Of a stretch of 64,000 bases of DNA, positions 26,511 through 39,700 are shown piece by piece. The notes under the pieces are model-generated. The model saw only the letters and a list, made by a program, of their open reading frames with translations, ran no database searches and was not told the DNA's origin. This stretch comes from Dipetalonema caudispina. Taxonomy: Eukaryota > Nematoda > Chromadorea > Rhabditida > Onchocercidae. How positions within the stretch are numbered: position 1 is the first letter of the stretch; each line of letters starts with the position of its first letter. The translations under genes and the position numbers were made by a program. Where the stretch lies: the NCBI GenBank assembly GCA_013365325.1, contig JABVXV010000041.1, positions 1-64,000 on the forward strand, written 5' to 3'.

Positions 26511-28257
26511 GAGAATGTTAGACAGTAATAATCTTCTAAAATTATGAAGCAGTTTTGATATGTTCTATCAATACAATAGATTGGGAATTTTGATATTTGG
26601 CATTAAAGAAATAGGGTATTCGTATATCTGGTGCCTAAAGGAAGTACTAGAAGATATTTTACAGATTCTACAGGGCTTTATCCCACAGCAACATAGGGTT
26701 TACAGGGCGGTAATCTTTACAGGTAAATGTCATTTCCATTGATTTCCATAGTGTATGACAAGTATTTAATTTCATTATTCCTTTTATTGCTGTCGTACTT
26801 GTTTAGTTTTTAAAATACCTTCCGCATCATTTATGCTATGGATGAATGTATGATACCGCTTGTAACCCGATGTTTCTTTTGCGAAATTAACTTGCAATAC
26901 TCGGTATAAATCTTGTTTTGGACATGTTAATTTTTGCAAAATCGTATCTATGTATTTTCCGTAGTTTTCGGGTATTGTGCTGTTCGATAGCCTTTTTATT
27001 TCAAATATTCCATGAATTTCTTATCATCTTTCCTCTCAGTTTCTTTCTTTTCGTTTCATTCCTGTTAATTAATTTCTTTCCTTAAATGTTCGATTTCCGC
27101 AGTTCTTCACACTTTGCACTTCACCGTGATTTCTATTTTGGACATGTTTTGCTTCAAATATCTTTATTTATTTCTGTGCCTTAATTTGAATTATTTTCTT
27201 TAAACTTTTATATTTCTCGAGTCATTATATTTATTGCCTACATGATAACAGCCTTTAGAACTTGCTGTACACATCTATTCACTTTGTATATCAAATATTA
27301 CAGATTATCCTTACAACAGTATATTTTCGTTGAAGCACACAATCTGTCCTGTTTAACAATAACAGGATTAACCGCTTTGAAACGTCGTCCAAGGGAATAG
27401 TTGAGAAACGGAATTTAGGAGATAGACCTAATTGTAAGGAGAATTAATATCGGCAGAAGTAATCCTCCAACGGTTCCCATGCTGCAGTTAGTTGAGTCTT
27501 GAAGGTGACTGACTTTCCTTTGGTTCCCTCAAATGGTTTGATTTCCGCGAAAAGGAAAAAAGTGAAGAGATTTTAATGCTGGCAATAAAGATTCGGGTTC
27601 CCGCAACGAATTACCGAGGATAGCAAGATGTGAACTTGTGCGGGGGGAAAGGCTTTGGTCAATTCACGGGAGAATGGCAGTGATGTTTTTGAGAGTTCCC
27701 AGAAAAGTATTGGTCACCATAATTATCTGTTCTGATCTTATCGCATATTTCATTTGATTCCTGTTGAGGTTGACTACACTGAATACGAAATATTACAGTT
27801 TAAGATGTTATCACTCATTTAACTCTTCATTACGGCGCTGTAAGAGTTTGAGCGAGGAGAAATATAGTATAAATGAAACGGTACTTCCTTTAGTCCTTTG
27901 AGTTATTATTTTTCTTATTTCAATGAGATAAAAATGTGGAACACGGTTTCGAATTTGCCTTGTCATTGTCATGATTTAGAAGGCAGATGGAGGATGATGA
28001 TATGCATGTGTAACAAACTACTGTGCTAAGAGGCCCAGTAACAAATTTTGATTAAACGAATGAGTGAAGCTGATACCCATTGCTCAAATTCGGTCGGACA
28101 TATGAGAAATGTAGCAATGAACTATTCAAAGAAGTATTAGAAAAATGGGAATTAAGAAAGAGTGGAAATTTATTCAATTTACGTTCCAGAATGTTGATTT
28201 TCATCGAATAAGCGATTATACTTCAGAAATTATTACTCATTAAACCATTACTTTCAG
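26511..28257. other. Intergenic region upstream of cytohesin
   Basis: About 1.75 kb without a supported gene. The left half is T-rich on the plus strand. A block at about 27330-27760 is richer in G and A than its surroundings and includes a small perfect inverted repeat (CCTGTT and AACAGG near 27347-27365). It may hold promoter elements or a non-coding first exon of the cytohesin gene. Confidence 0.4.
28256..28257 (+). promoter_or_regulatory. Acceptor upstream of the cytohesin start
   Basis: ACTTTCAG ends 52 bases before the ATG at 28310. The bases between contain in-frame stops, so this acceptor bounds a 5' UTR rather than coding sequence. It is either a trans-splice site or the 3' end of a 5'-UTR intron. 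Confidence 0.5.
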
Positions 28258-28309
28258 GGAATTTAATAATTATCTAATTCATCCTTACCCAATCCATGTA
28301 ACTACTTTG

Positions 28310-31277
28310 ATGGCTTATTTTAATACTACCGATCTCACTCCAGCCGAATTAGAGGATCTTGCTTTTTTGCGTGCACGTCGTTCTGGAATCAACGAAGATG
28401 TTGAGGTAAATCTTATTTTTCTTTTTTGTTCTTGGATTTGTTATCTCTGCAATCGTTTTACTTAAAATACCTGTGGTTCAGACGGTTATTATATTTATTC
28501 GGTAGTTTGCATAATTCGAGAAGTATACAAATAGCTTGTTTTCAGGAAATTCGGTCAGAGCTAGATGGAATTAACGCACAGTTGGCAACAATCGACATTC
28601 CTGATGAAGAGTTAGTTTTTTTTGAAAATAGGCTGGTATATTTGTATTTATACGAGGGATTTTTTGCAGTAATATCTTCAAGATTTATGTAAATTTAAGG
28701 TATAGTCCAAATGGAAGGCATATGTCTATAGCTCGAAAAAATTTCAATATAGATCCCAAAAAAGGTATGGAATATATGATTCAGCATAACCTTGTTCATA
28801 ATTCACCTGCATCGGTTGCGGACTTTCTTTACAAAGGGGAAGGTAAGTCTTTTCTTATTTCAAATTTTTTTTTTCTATTTGGCATAGATCGACATAATAA
28901 AAATGCAGTTTTACTGAATGTTGTATAACCTCATTTTTTTACAGTAACTGAAACTTCACAATAATAAACTGGAAATCAGAAGAATAAAAACATTGCTAGG
29001 AGTTACAAAACGTGTTCTCGATGTCATCTTACGTAATTGTAGTGATTTTCATCTCTCGTTGTGTTTCTTTTAGGTTTACGAAAAAGTGCTGTTGGTGATT
29101 ATTTGGGTGAAAACAATCCGTTTAACCTGGAAGTGTTGGAAAAATTTTGTGAATTGCATGATTTCACAGATCTCATCTTGGTACAAGCCCTTAGACAATT
29201 TTTTTGGTCATTTCGTCTACCCGGTGAATCCCAGAAGATTGATCGTATGGTAAATGCTTTCGCGCGACGTTATTGTGCGAATAATCCAGGAGTTTTTTCT
29301 AGCATTGGTAAGTTTATAGTAATGATCTGGGATTTGTGATTCACGTACAGGTGTGTCACTTCTTCGATGACGATTTTTCTAATACTTGATCTTTCTTTCA
29401 CCCAGATAGGAAATTTCTTTGCTTCTCTGAAACTCAGCACTGTAATGCACCAAAATATCAGAATAACGCCTCAAGACTATTTTCCATCAAATAATGGTTA
29501 GACAAAAAATCACTCGATTCGTGGAGACATTTTGAAACTAACTTACTACGTTGCTCTTCCAGTTCACTCCGCTGGTAATAAATATAAGACAGTTCACAGA
29601 CCGCGTTAGAATACTGTGTGGGGTCATGTTGCAGATACCTGCTACATATTGTGTTTTGCAATAGTAATGCTCAACACGGCATTACACAATCGTAATGTGA
29701 AAACTCCACTGACACTTGATGGCTTCATTACGATGTATCATGGTATCGATGAAGGAAGAGATGTTCCTAGAGAATTATTAGAGGTATATCGCGTTTAAAG
29801 TCTAAACATCGCTGTTAGATTAAAGGACAATTCGGCAGTTGGTACTGGAAATATATTTCAAGAGATCTGAACATGGCTGTAAACTGTGTTGCTGTGAACT
29901 TGCTTGATTTCATGATTTTTAAAATTTGATTTCAATGATTAATGAAAAAGATGAAGGTTACAGTTATTGACGATGGAATTTAGAATTATTTGTATCTTTT
30001 TTTTCTTTTTCAGAGTATTTATGAATCTATCCGGACTGAGCCCTTCCAATTTCCAACAGACGATGGCGAATTTTACAATACATTCTTTAATCCCGATCGA
30101 GAAGGATGGTTGTTGAAACAAGGTAATTCTTTATTTTATGGAATTTATTGATTCATACCCTCACTTTTCTTAAAATCATGGAAGAAATAGTGGTTTCATT
30201 TAGCTCAGAGATGTTTACCCTTTCAGCATCTTCATTGGCCACAACACGTCCGTTTTTAAAATCGTGGAAGAGACGGTGGTTCATTTTAGCTGAGAAATGT
30301 TTATATTATTTTGAACATACAACGGTAAGATTTCTAACTTATTCTTGGAGTTCTGAAAATTTACTTTCGTCAACGACTAATCTGATGCTTATTCACCGTA
30401 TAACTAAGATTCATAGTTGTAACACGAACACGAAGTCCGATTTAAGTCTCATTTCTTTCCAGAGCACTGAAATGTTTGTTATTTACTCACAACATCGGTT
30501 GGGTTATTTTGCTAGGAATCATTAAAGAAGTGGCTGGTATAAGCTAAGTACGATGTATTGAAGGCGAAAGAGCCGCGAGGAATCATACCTCTCGAAAACG
30601 TTCGTGTTCGTGCTGTTGAAGAGAAAGGCAAGCCATACTGTTTCGAAATTTACAGCGATAGCAGTGAGGTTTGTATTTATCAATAGAATTTCATTGAACC
30701 TAATGTCTGAAGGATGTTAATCAGGTTTAAGTTTTTCTATGTTATTTGGAATGTCGATGGTATTTTCGCTCATGATTTTAATTCGATCTTTTTAGGATTT
30801 GTTTCCATTCTTTGGTTCAAAATGGTTAAATATTCTGATGCAGTTATCTTCCTTATTTGTATACTTTAGGCTTCCTTCTCTTTTGCTGCACAGAACCGTC
30901 TACATTATAACCTAAGTTGAGTCGTTTTTCAGGTAATAAAAGCTTGTAAAACAGAACCAGACGGAAGAATGGTTGTAGGTCGGCATACTTCTTATAAAAT
31001 GTGTGCTTTCTCGCAAGAGGAAATGAGTCAGTGGATAAGTTCTATTGAGTAAGTTCCTTGAGTATCTAAAAGTAAATGTCTTAGATGAGTATTACTTTGG
31101 CATGCTTAGAGTTTCATCTCTCCGTATTTTATTGTTCTAGCTGAAGCAGTGAAAACGAATTTTTATTAGATTTTTATCACTCGAAAAAGCTAGTTTACTT
31201 TCAGACGATCAATAAATTACGATCCGTTTTATCAAATGTTGCAGATGAAAAAGATGAAGTTGAAAAATAAAACTTAG
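28310..31277 (+). CDS. grp-1: Cytohesin, Arf guanine-nucleotide exchange factor (Sec7-PH)
   Basis: Cytohesins load GTP onto Arf GTPases at membranes rich in phosphoinositides. Ten exons: 28310-28405, 28546-28643, 28700-28842, 29074-29307, 29635-29783, 30014-30122, 30227-30324, 30564-30668, 30933-31048 and 31205-31277, 406 residues, the family length. An N-terminal coiled-coil (about 5-60) precedes the Sec7 domain (about 70-250), which has FLYKGEG, the catalytic loop [13 protein letters not shown] (Glu about 164) and [12 protein letters not shown]. The PH domain (about 262-380) has [28 protein letters not shown] and [14 protein letters not shown] polybasic end (MKKMKLKNK) follows. The PH beta1-beta2 loop is long and lacks the glycines of vertebrate cytohesins. 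The exon 2-3 junction is uncertain: the donor at 28643 was chosen by phase only. C. elegans has a single orthologue, grp-1. Confidence 0.96.
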
Positions 31278-32270
31278 GTAACTTTGTTCTTGTGCTATCG
31301 TGGTAGAAATTTTAATGGACAGTGCGCATGCAGAGTATCCTAAAACTATGTATACACTTTAGTGTCTTTATCGTGTTATTACTAGCATCGAATAACTCAG
31401 ATAAGCAAATTCACTTATTTAATGTGAAAAAAAACTTCTGAAAAAAAAAGAATTTTTTTGCGACGTCCAATTTTCTTATTTTGTCGACTGATTTGCTTAA
31501 ATTAAATTGATGGAGTTTATATTTGACAAAAATACGTTTATGTAGTGATGAAAATCCGTGAAATGACAAAACAATTGATTCCCCCCCAAACGTCCGTGAA
31601 GGACAATTTTGTCATTTGCAGTTCCACATTGTAATATTGTATTTTCAAGGTGGCCGTAGTAGCGGTAGCCTTATGTCCATCTATCTGTTCTATTTGTTAA
31701 AATACATAGTAACAAAATATTTATGCATTATTTCGAGAGATTATGTTATAATGCTGGGTATTTGTGGTTTTGCTTAAGGTTTTAAAGTTACCGCTCAGAT
31801 ATATGGAATAGTTTTACACTGCAAGAAAATGTTTAGATGACTTTCCGGCTGGGAGCTACGAACATTTTATATGAAATTATCAACCTAATTTAAGACTTTC
31901 TGGGAAGAATCTATTGTAATCGTCATCGATTTTTGTCAATTTCATTGTCTTCATTATGTTATTTGCTCAAAGATCATTAGTTTAAGAAAATTAATGACGT
32001 GGTGATGTACGATCTACGTAATTTGCTGATATGTTCTGTTCATGCATACAAATAGTTCAAAGTATAATTTGTCCGTTGCACTCGAGTTCTATTTATTTCA
32101 GCCTCTTTAATATAATGTTCAATGATTTTCATCACAACGTTGTGTTGTGTTACCAGTGCATCAGTGTGGTCAGAGCAGAAAGGACCGCTTCTAGCAGTGT
32201 CTTATGCGTGTACATCTTACCCTTGTGCTCTTAATTTCCAATTTGTAAATCATTAGTGACTGACAATAAA
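31278..32270 (+). other. Probable 3' UTR of cytohesin
   Basis: About 1 kb follows the stop codon with no supported coding frame. The first AATAAA that I see after the stop is at 32265-32270, so the 3' UTR may extend that far. A shorter transcript using a variant signal is possible. Confidence 0.4.
32265..32270 (+). terminator. Candidate polyadenylation signal of cytohesin
   Basis: AATAAA is followed by a T-rich stretch, about 990 bases after the stop codon. Confidence 0.4.
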
Positions 32271-35200
32271 ATTTTTCATTAATTTCTTTTCATTCCATTG
32301 CAAACTCCTTTATTACTATCAGATAAAGAGGAACTGAAACATAGCAGGATCGACCTCCTATATCATTATTTAATTTGAAATGTTTCTCATTATCTCGATG
32401 GATGGTATTGCTCAACATGAACGTGATTCTCAGGTGTTCATAGTATATTGCTTTTTAGAGAAGAGATTTGCGTGGTAAGAATGAACGGTCGCTTATTATT
32501 CATTTTGCTAAATTTTATTTGTGGTCTTACATCAAGATTTTGAAAAAGTGACCTAGACTCACGAAATTGTTAGCCTTAATATCCACTGAAGCACTCAAAA
32601 AAAGCGAAGCATCACGACAGCTGTATTAGCCGAGGATTTTGGCGTGGTTGTAATGCCTGTGGTTTTGAAATCTATGCTGTTTCTACATTATTTGAGCTGC
32701 TAATTATTAACAGTCACTGATACTACAAGAGGAGAATTCGTCGACTCAATGCACATACTAAAATACCTTTCTCAGCGAAACTTGGAGGAATGCAGATGAA
32801 ACAATAGACATGATGAAAGTATCTGATAAACTGTGGAATGGCTCAACAATCTGAACGCTGTTGGATTCTACTCATTCTGTAAGTTCCTCCTGCAGAAAGA
32901 TTGAAGGAAAAAAGAGTTTATGATAAATGTGTCGATGATAAAATGTCAACAAAAGATAAAAATCGAAATAAGGATATCAGATATGCGTCTCTAGAGAAAT
33001 ATAACAACTCATAAGAAGCCAGTACACGTCATAACACAACCTTTCAAAGAATCTCGATTCAAAAAGTTCAGAAAAAAGCAAAAAAGTAAAAAACTAAAAA
33101 GAAAAAAGTGAAAACAAAAAATTAAACCGCCAAATGTAAAAAAAAATTGATAATCTTAATAGAAAAAAATCTTCAGTTTTGAAAACTGTCCACACACAAT
33201 GATGGAAAGAGGAAGAAAGGTGGGTGATCATCTGAAATCACAAGTAGCATATATCAAAAGTATTATTTGGCATTCGTCAGGAACAAACTCTTGGCGGACA
33301 CAATCTCAGATCTTATTTTATTCAGCTAGCTGTAATGAGCCTGTGAAATTCCCGAATTTTTGAATCTAATCGTTTGTGATAATCAGACGTTTAGGAGAGA
33401 TTATATGACTAGGACAGAAATTGTATCTGAAGAGAAACATCATGAATGGATGTTGTTGAAACTTTACGGTCGAAAAATGGAAGAAGGAAGTTGTTCTGTG
33501 CAAAAATTGTGCAATGTCGTAGAGGAAATAGTGGGAAAGAGACTAAAGATAATTTACATTCTTGGAAGAAATTGTGGTTAACAAAATCATTAACGTTGAC
33601 AGCATTAATGAAGTGTGAAAAAGCGCCATTCTATTTCAATATCTGCGAAACAATGATCTTACAAAAAAGTATGGGAGCTAATTATGACTTTGTTAGTATA
33701 GTAAGGCATGGTAATACTTGATGTTAAAAGCATTTATCTAACAAAATAATAAAATCAAGAAAGGATAACAAATCAATAACAATATCGAATGTATCAATGC
33801 GAAGGAAGCTTCAAGAAAACATTAAACAGAATTAGCAAAAGAAGCGATTCTCTTACTAAGTGCTGAAGTTGTGAAAGCTTTAACAAACAATGAAATGATA
33901 TAAAAATTTGTTACATTGTTTGACTTAGCAGACTGAAATGCTAAAACAAGAAGAAAAGGAGGAATTAGAACGTCGATCGACTTTGGAAGCGATAGATAGA
34001 AATTATTCGTAAACAAGAAAAAATGATGAATTAACTACATAAAAATCTGAAGATAGTGTTCAGATATGGCAGTAGACCCTCTGGAAATCTACGAAATTAC
34101 ATTTAAAGCAAATTTGGACTAAGATCAGCTCTTAAACGCCTTCGAATCAACTCCGAACTTCTCAGTGAGTGAAAGCAGATGTCCAAAATTTTAAAGATTA
34201 TAGACAATGGAATAGAAAACCGAAAGACGAATAGTTCCGGAAGTAATAGAATCCACTGCACGCATCTGAAACAGGTGACAAGTTATGAACAGCCCCTATG
34301 TTTGCAGAGAACAAAATATGTCCAAATGAAACTCATGACTGATCCAACTGGCTATTAAGGAGAGCTTTAACTGATTCTCGAGGTACTGAAATAATCAACC
34401 CTTCATTTCATTCATTCGAACAACAATAACGGATATAAGTACAAGTGTCTAATATTTGACAGCAAAGAATAGCAGAAATATGATGTGTTGTGAAATACAC
34501 TACGGATCGTTTTACAGAAAAACAACAATTTAAAGCTAATTTCTGGTACATCCCGTAACAATAATATCCAACTGATAAGGCTTACAGATAGCTGAATTAA
34601 GTAAACATATACTGTGGTGACAACACTTGTGAGAGCTGTGCCTGTAGTGATATGGTAAGTACAACAAATTAAAGGAACAAAAGAGGTTAAAGGAATTAAA
34701 AAAGCAAAGCTTAGACAAAAATTATGAATGTGCAGTAGACTTATGAATGGTGAAGTATCAATCTGAAGTTAACTTCCACCTGAAATTTATAATAGTCCTA
34801 TTTATAAAATATGGAATCTTGTTAGAATATTATGAATGCATGTGTAGGAAGCAACTTTCTTTGCAAATTATTTGGTAATAAAATGTGATCAAGTCCCCTT
34901 AATTTTAAAAGAAGATAGGAAGTTAATCAGCTCGGAATGTAACAATAAATCACGCTGATTAACTCTGTGACAATCAGGAAATGTTGAGAATAATAGACAG
35001 TGAATTCATGATAATAATTTCTCTACAATGGACACTAGAAACTACATTAATAGGCCTTTAAAATTAACTTATCAGCAAATTAGTCCAAACTGAGACAAAA
35101 TGATCAAAGCAATCAACTATCTTACAAACAGCATTAGCTGCTTGACAATTGATACAAGTGATAGTTGCTGAAACAAATGAAGAAATGTTGCTCATTTCCT

Positions 35201-36751
35201 TACGAGAGACCCAACAAGAAGTGAAAATTGATAGCCTAAAGCTAAAGTAGATCACATTATAAAGCATCAATCGAACTTTGCAACTAAGTTGTAAAGCAAG
35301 TATATCTGATGTTGATGAGTGAGAATTAAACAATCGAAAATATTTCCAATGGGGTTAACAAGAGTTGATCAAATCATTCGGTAGGATCTTAGGTCCATTG
35401 AGATCTGTTCAAAATAACTAACACTCAAACTAATTGGCTATATCAATCTACAGATGATATTTGTTCTATTGTTGATTATTCCTCTTTGTTATTTCAAATC
35501 CCAATTATGCCACTTTGAATTGTTTGAATTTTTGTTACAAATATTCACCAAAGCAGGACGGATGAAAGAAGTCCAGGAACAAGATGAAACTATCAAATGA
35601 TCCAGGGGATCCACTTATTTTTAAGGAATGGAGAGAGGCCGACTCAGAATTCGAACAACAAAATTTAGGTTGAAAATGCCGTTGAAGTAACTATAACCTT
35701 TTATGTAATGATCGAGTTCGTAAATGCAAAAGCAATTCAACGATCATTCAATAATATTCGATACCTTTCTGGGAAAGATTTGTACTACTAATGAGAATCG
35801 CAACTCTGATCCATGGTGGTGTGACCTCTCACTGTCTTTGATGCCCCCCTTCTCATCTATGGTCAGCTAGACAAACTGGAATTGTTGACCTTAAAATCCC
35901 TTAAACTAATCCAGAAAAAATGAAAAATATTTATGGCATATGGAAAACTGCAGAGAACTGGATGATGTACAGGTTGTCAAAGAGTTGCATAAAACTATGA
36001 GCATTAAATCAAAACTTTATTCATTTTTTCACAGCTAAATACTATATCATAACAGAAAGCAGCTCCTCAAAAAGATCACTGTTGTGAGACCGTCAAGAGA
36101 TCGCAGATGGCAACATATAATAATGTCGATGGGCAAGGACAACAGAAATGAGTAAGACAGTTGTGGAAATAAAAATGATTACATAGGGTTCAAAAATGGA
36201 TACGGTGAGATAGCTGGAATTTATTTTTTCATTTAAAGTAAGGCATCGTAGAAAGATGCTTTTTCCGAGAAATTTTAAAAAACGGTTTTTATGTGAACTT
36301 TCTGATTCCGGGATTTTCTCTTTTCCTTCTTTTACCATAATGGCTAAATTCAAACTTGTGATATGGTTTCAGAAAATTTTCTGACATTATTTGGATCAGA
36401 GACTGTTTAGAAAGAAAGTACACGTGAAATCTTGGAAAAAGGGAAAATTAAGAGATATTTTGCATTACTTATTAGAGTAAACAAACTGAAGTTAACCAAG
36501 ACAAAAGTTACAAGAAAGATTAACAAATTATGAGCTGCTAAAAGTAAGTCTGGTTAATAAGATAAGGAAAACATTGGATAGAAATCTTTTTTTTTGCTTT
36601 CGAAAAGCCAAATATTCCAACCCTAATCAGCATTTAGGCTAGTTTTAAATGTTAAAAAAGTAACACTGAAAAAATTACGTCCTTGAAACTGAAACTGATT
36701 CCCGGATCTTTTACGAACCGAACCAGTTTGCTTGTTTATGAAACAATAGAG
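32271..36751. other. A-rich, stop-rich stretch with no supported gene
   Basis: About 4.5 kb is strongly A-rich on the plus strand and has only short frames in every direction. Short Lys/Glu-rich frames at about 33.36-33.72 and 35.5-35.7 kb have no recognisable family or splice support. The composition would fit a decayed transposon or a fast-evolving intergenic region, but no reverse transcriptase, transposase, LTR or terminal repeat was recognised. Confidence 0.5.
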
Positions 36752-39700
36752 TCATTCACAAGGATGTGATTTTGTTGCTTGAAAATCGTCAACTATTTGA
36801 CACGTACAAATTTCAGTTTCTGAGGATCCTGAATTTTGAGCACACTGGGATTCTTTAGTTTCTGCATGATTTCCCTCAAAAAAATCTGTTTCCATGTCAT
36901 CTAGATAAAGAGTGTACAGTTCGCAAGCCAATTCATTTATCGAAATATCTTCATTAGTACAGTCGATAAATTCTGCGATATACTCGTAAGCATTTAACTC
37001 CTGAAACACGGAGAAAATGACTGCTGCAGCTGTTCAACAAGAGTCAATTTCAAACGATTTATTCAATGAATAACGATGATTTTTTTCTTGGAAGACCGCA
37101 AAAACAAGTATTTTCTTGTGTACGGATGTCTGAGATGAGGATAATGCACTATGTAAAGGAAATAACTTTAAAAACAGTACAGAAACTGCGAAAATGGTTT
37201 CAAATCTATCGTTGCTGTTAAAAAAAACAAACTTTGATTAAGTCCTTCGCCCGCTGCAGTTCAAAGTCAGCTTTTAAAGTGGCACAAGCTTTCAAAACAG
37301 AATGTATTAAGGCAACAGCACACGATATATATTTGGTGTTTGAGCTCTTGAGGATGTTACACATTATTTTAATGTGTTTTGTATCAGCCACTCTCATTGC
37401 GTGTTTGGGTTTCCAGACTTCGCTTAACAAACGTAACGTAGCGCAAGCCTCATCCTTGTAATCTGGGGTACCCTTGAAACATTCTGATTCAATTAAATTC
37501 GACAAATTTACTTCAATCCATCTGTTTAGCATAATTACATGCGTTCTGCTTAAATCGTACCTATTTAGCTTAATTTTACAGTATTTTTAAAAACGTACAC
37601 TATAGTAATCAGTCCGATAAGCTGAACATACGATTGGTTTAAAACAATAGAACATTAACTGAAGAGCAATCATATTTATTTCTTGGAATGTGAGCTGTTT
37701 TTTAAGTTCGCGTTTTTAATTGTAAAGTTTGTGAGGAGGAATGTAATAATTTCAGCACTAATCACTCAATGGATAAAATGAGTACAGTGCCAACATGAAA
37801 CCCAAAATGGTTGAAAATCATCAGTTAGTACCTTCCATTTTAAATTTAATTTAACAAAGTGTTACCAAAAATGTAATCTCCGTTGTAGTTGTCCCATCAG
37901 TGGAACGCTCTTGCTTCACTTCTACGTGACGCGCTCTCACCCATTTTGTCCAGAACATCTGAATTCAGCATAACTCACCTCATTCAGAAGCCCAAGAAGC
38001 AACAGCACAAGTCCAGAGTCCACTATGGATCCCAAGTATTTCATGTATTTTCTTTTAGATAGAAGATTCTGAAGAATTAAACAGGCTTCAAAACCGATCT
38101 CTGGAATTGAATGACGAGCGAGAAGCGGTATGATCTTCTTAATTAGTCCCACATGAAGAAGTGTCTGAAATTAATTGTTTTTAAGTGAACATAGAGGAAA
38201 AGCAACATATCAAAACACATTTCCTCGCCCTTTCTCTTCGTCTTTACAGTTTTATCTGGATTCCACCGCAATTTATTAAAAATAAAGTAATTGATTTCTA
38301 ATTTCTGTTAAGCAACACAGTGGTAGTTACGATTCACACAACTTGGAGGATCTGTTGAATAAGTTCAACAGTGACAATGAAGAAATCCACATGTAATAGT
38401 ACTTAATAAGAGCAAAAGTAGAGCAATAAAATAAAAAGTTGCAAAAAAGACTTCTATTTCTTTCCAAAATTGATAAAAAATTACAGTAGTATTTTTGCTA
38501 TGTTGTCTTACAAAGTATCCAACGATAAGAAATGCCGTTCTAGCTTCATCTTCAATTGCGCTGTCGAAAAATTGAAGAATACTGCTCATATAGTTATTTC
38601 CGAGTGTGATAATAAAATCCTTGTTACTAGCGACTTCAAACACGACGTTCAAAACAGTTGCACGGATTTTCTCATCCTGGATAGTAATGAATTATTTAGC
38701 ATTGTACGGATGAATCTCCAATGGTTGCCTCTACAAATCTCGACCTCTACACGACTTCGAGACATAAGAGTGTGAGTATAGCGTAGCAACGTGAGGCAGA
38801 ATAAAAAATAGGCGGAATGGCCTCTTGTTCGTTGGTTAAGTTTGGATAGAATAAACTTTGATCAACCCAACAAGCACATGGTAGGTTTATCTTCATAACA
38901 GTCATGCAGTTGTAGGAGTCTGAAACAAAACCGATGAATCTAAGACGATGAGTCATGTCAACAAAGAGGTCTCCATATTTGTTTTGTCAGTCTTGCTAAC
39001 CTACTTTGCAAAAAAGCGAAAACGAAACCTCATGTCGTAGAAGAAAACGAGCACTGCTTGCAACACATTCCAAAACAAATTTCGGAATGGGCTTATGGTG
39101 GCACAAATCTTGTAGAAACGACACAATTGAGCGTGTGAATTCAAGCGATATGCCAAGGTGATGCTCAGCTAACAATTCTGTTACACGCAACGATCCCCAA
39201 CTAGCAATATCATTGCGTAAGGCAGAACTTTTAACGACTATGTGTGAGCATGCTTCGATACCCTGAACATTTGCAATACAGTGGTTCTGTTTTGCATTAT
39301 AGATCAGAAACTCATTCTACAAACCCATGAGAATAAAACTCGTTGGTTCAAAATAATAGTAATGCTGCATCTGAATGAAAATTTTGAAAAGACCTGCAGA
39401 ATAGCAAATGTAAAAATGCTATACCTCCTGAACGATCAAAAAAATGTCGCGCTGCAGTACAGCTGTGAATCCTTGTTTTAATCCCCGTGATATCAAAGTT
39501 TTCAACTGTTCTTCTTTCATGTGTTTTGCAAGTATCGACACAGCATGTGTCGCGTAGTACTGGATAAAAACATTCTACAAAGTAAATTGCCAAGTATAAT
39601 TTAAATGAAGGTGCAGCAAAGTGCTTAGCAAACTCCTGCAAATGAAGGACTATGGAAAATGAATCTAACTTCTTCACTCCTTCATTCGTTAAAAAAGAAC

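Noticed and set aside
36093..36353. 86-codon minus-strand frame next to the importin-like gene
   Set aside because: Hydrophobic, low-complexity frame with no acceptor in phase with the terminal exon at 36752. The importin-like gene already ends with a stop there.
37941..37978. Extension of importin-like exon 8 past the GTGAGT donor
   Set aside because: It would add about 30 residues not found in importin-alpha. Using the consensus donor at 37979 with the acceptor at 37472 restores the family spacing.
39579..39635. Apparent exon EFAKHFAAPSFKLYLAIYF in the importin-like gene
   Set aside because: It would need a 19-base intron to reach the next exon. Joining exon 2 directly to 39559 keeps phase and gives normal importin-alpha spacing.
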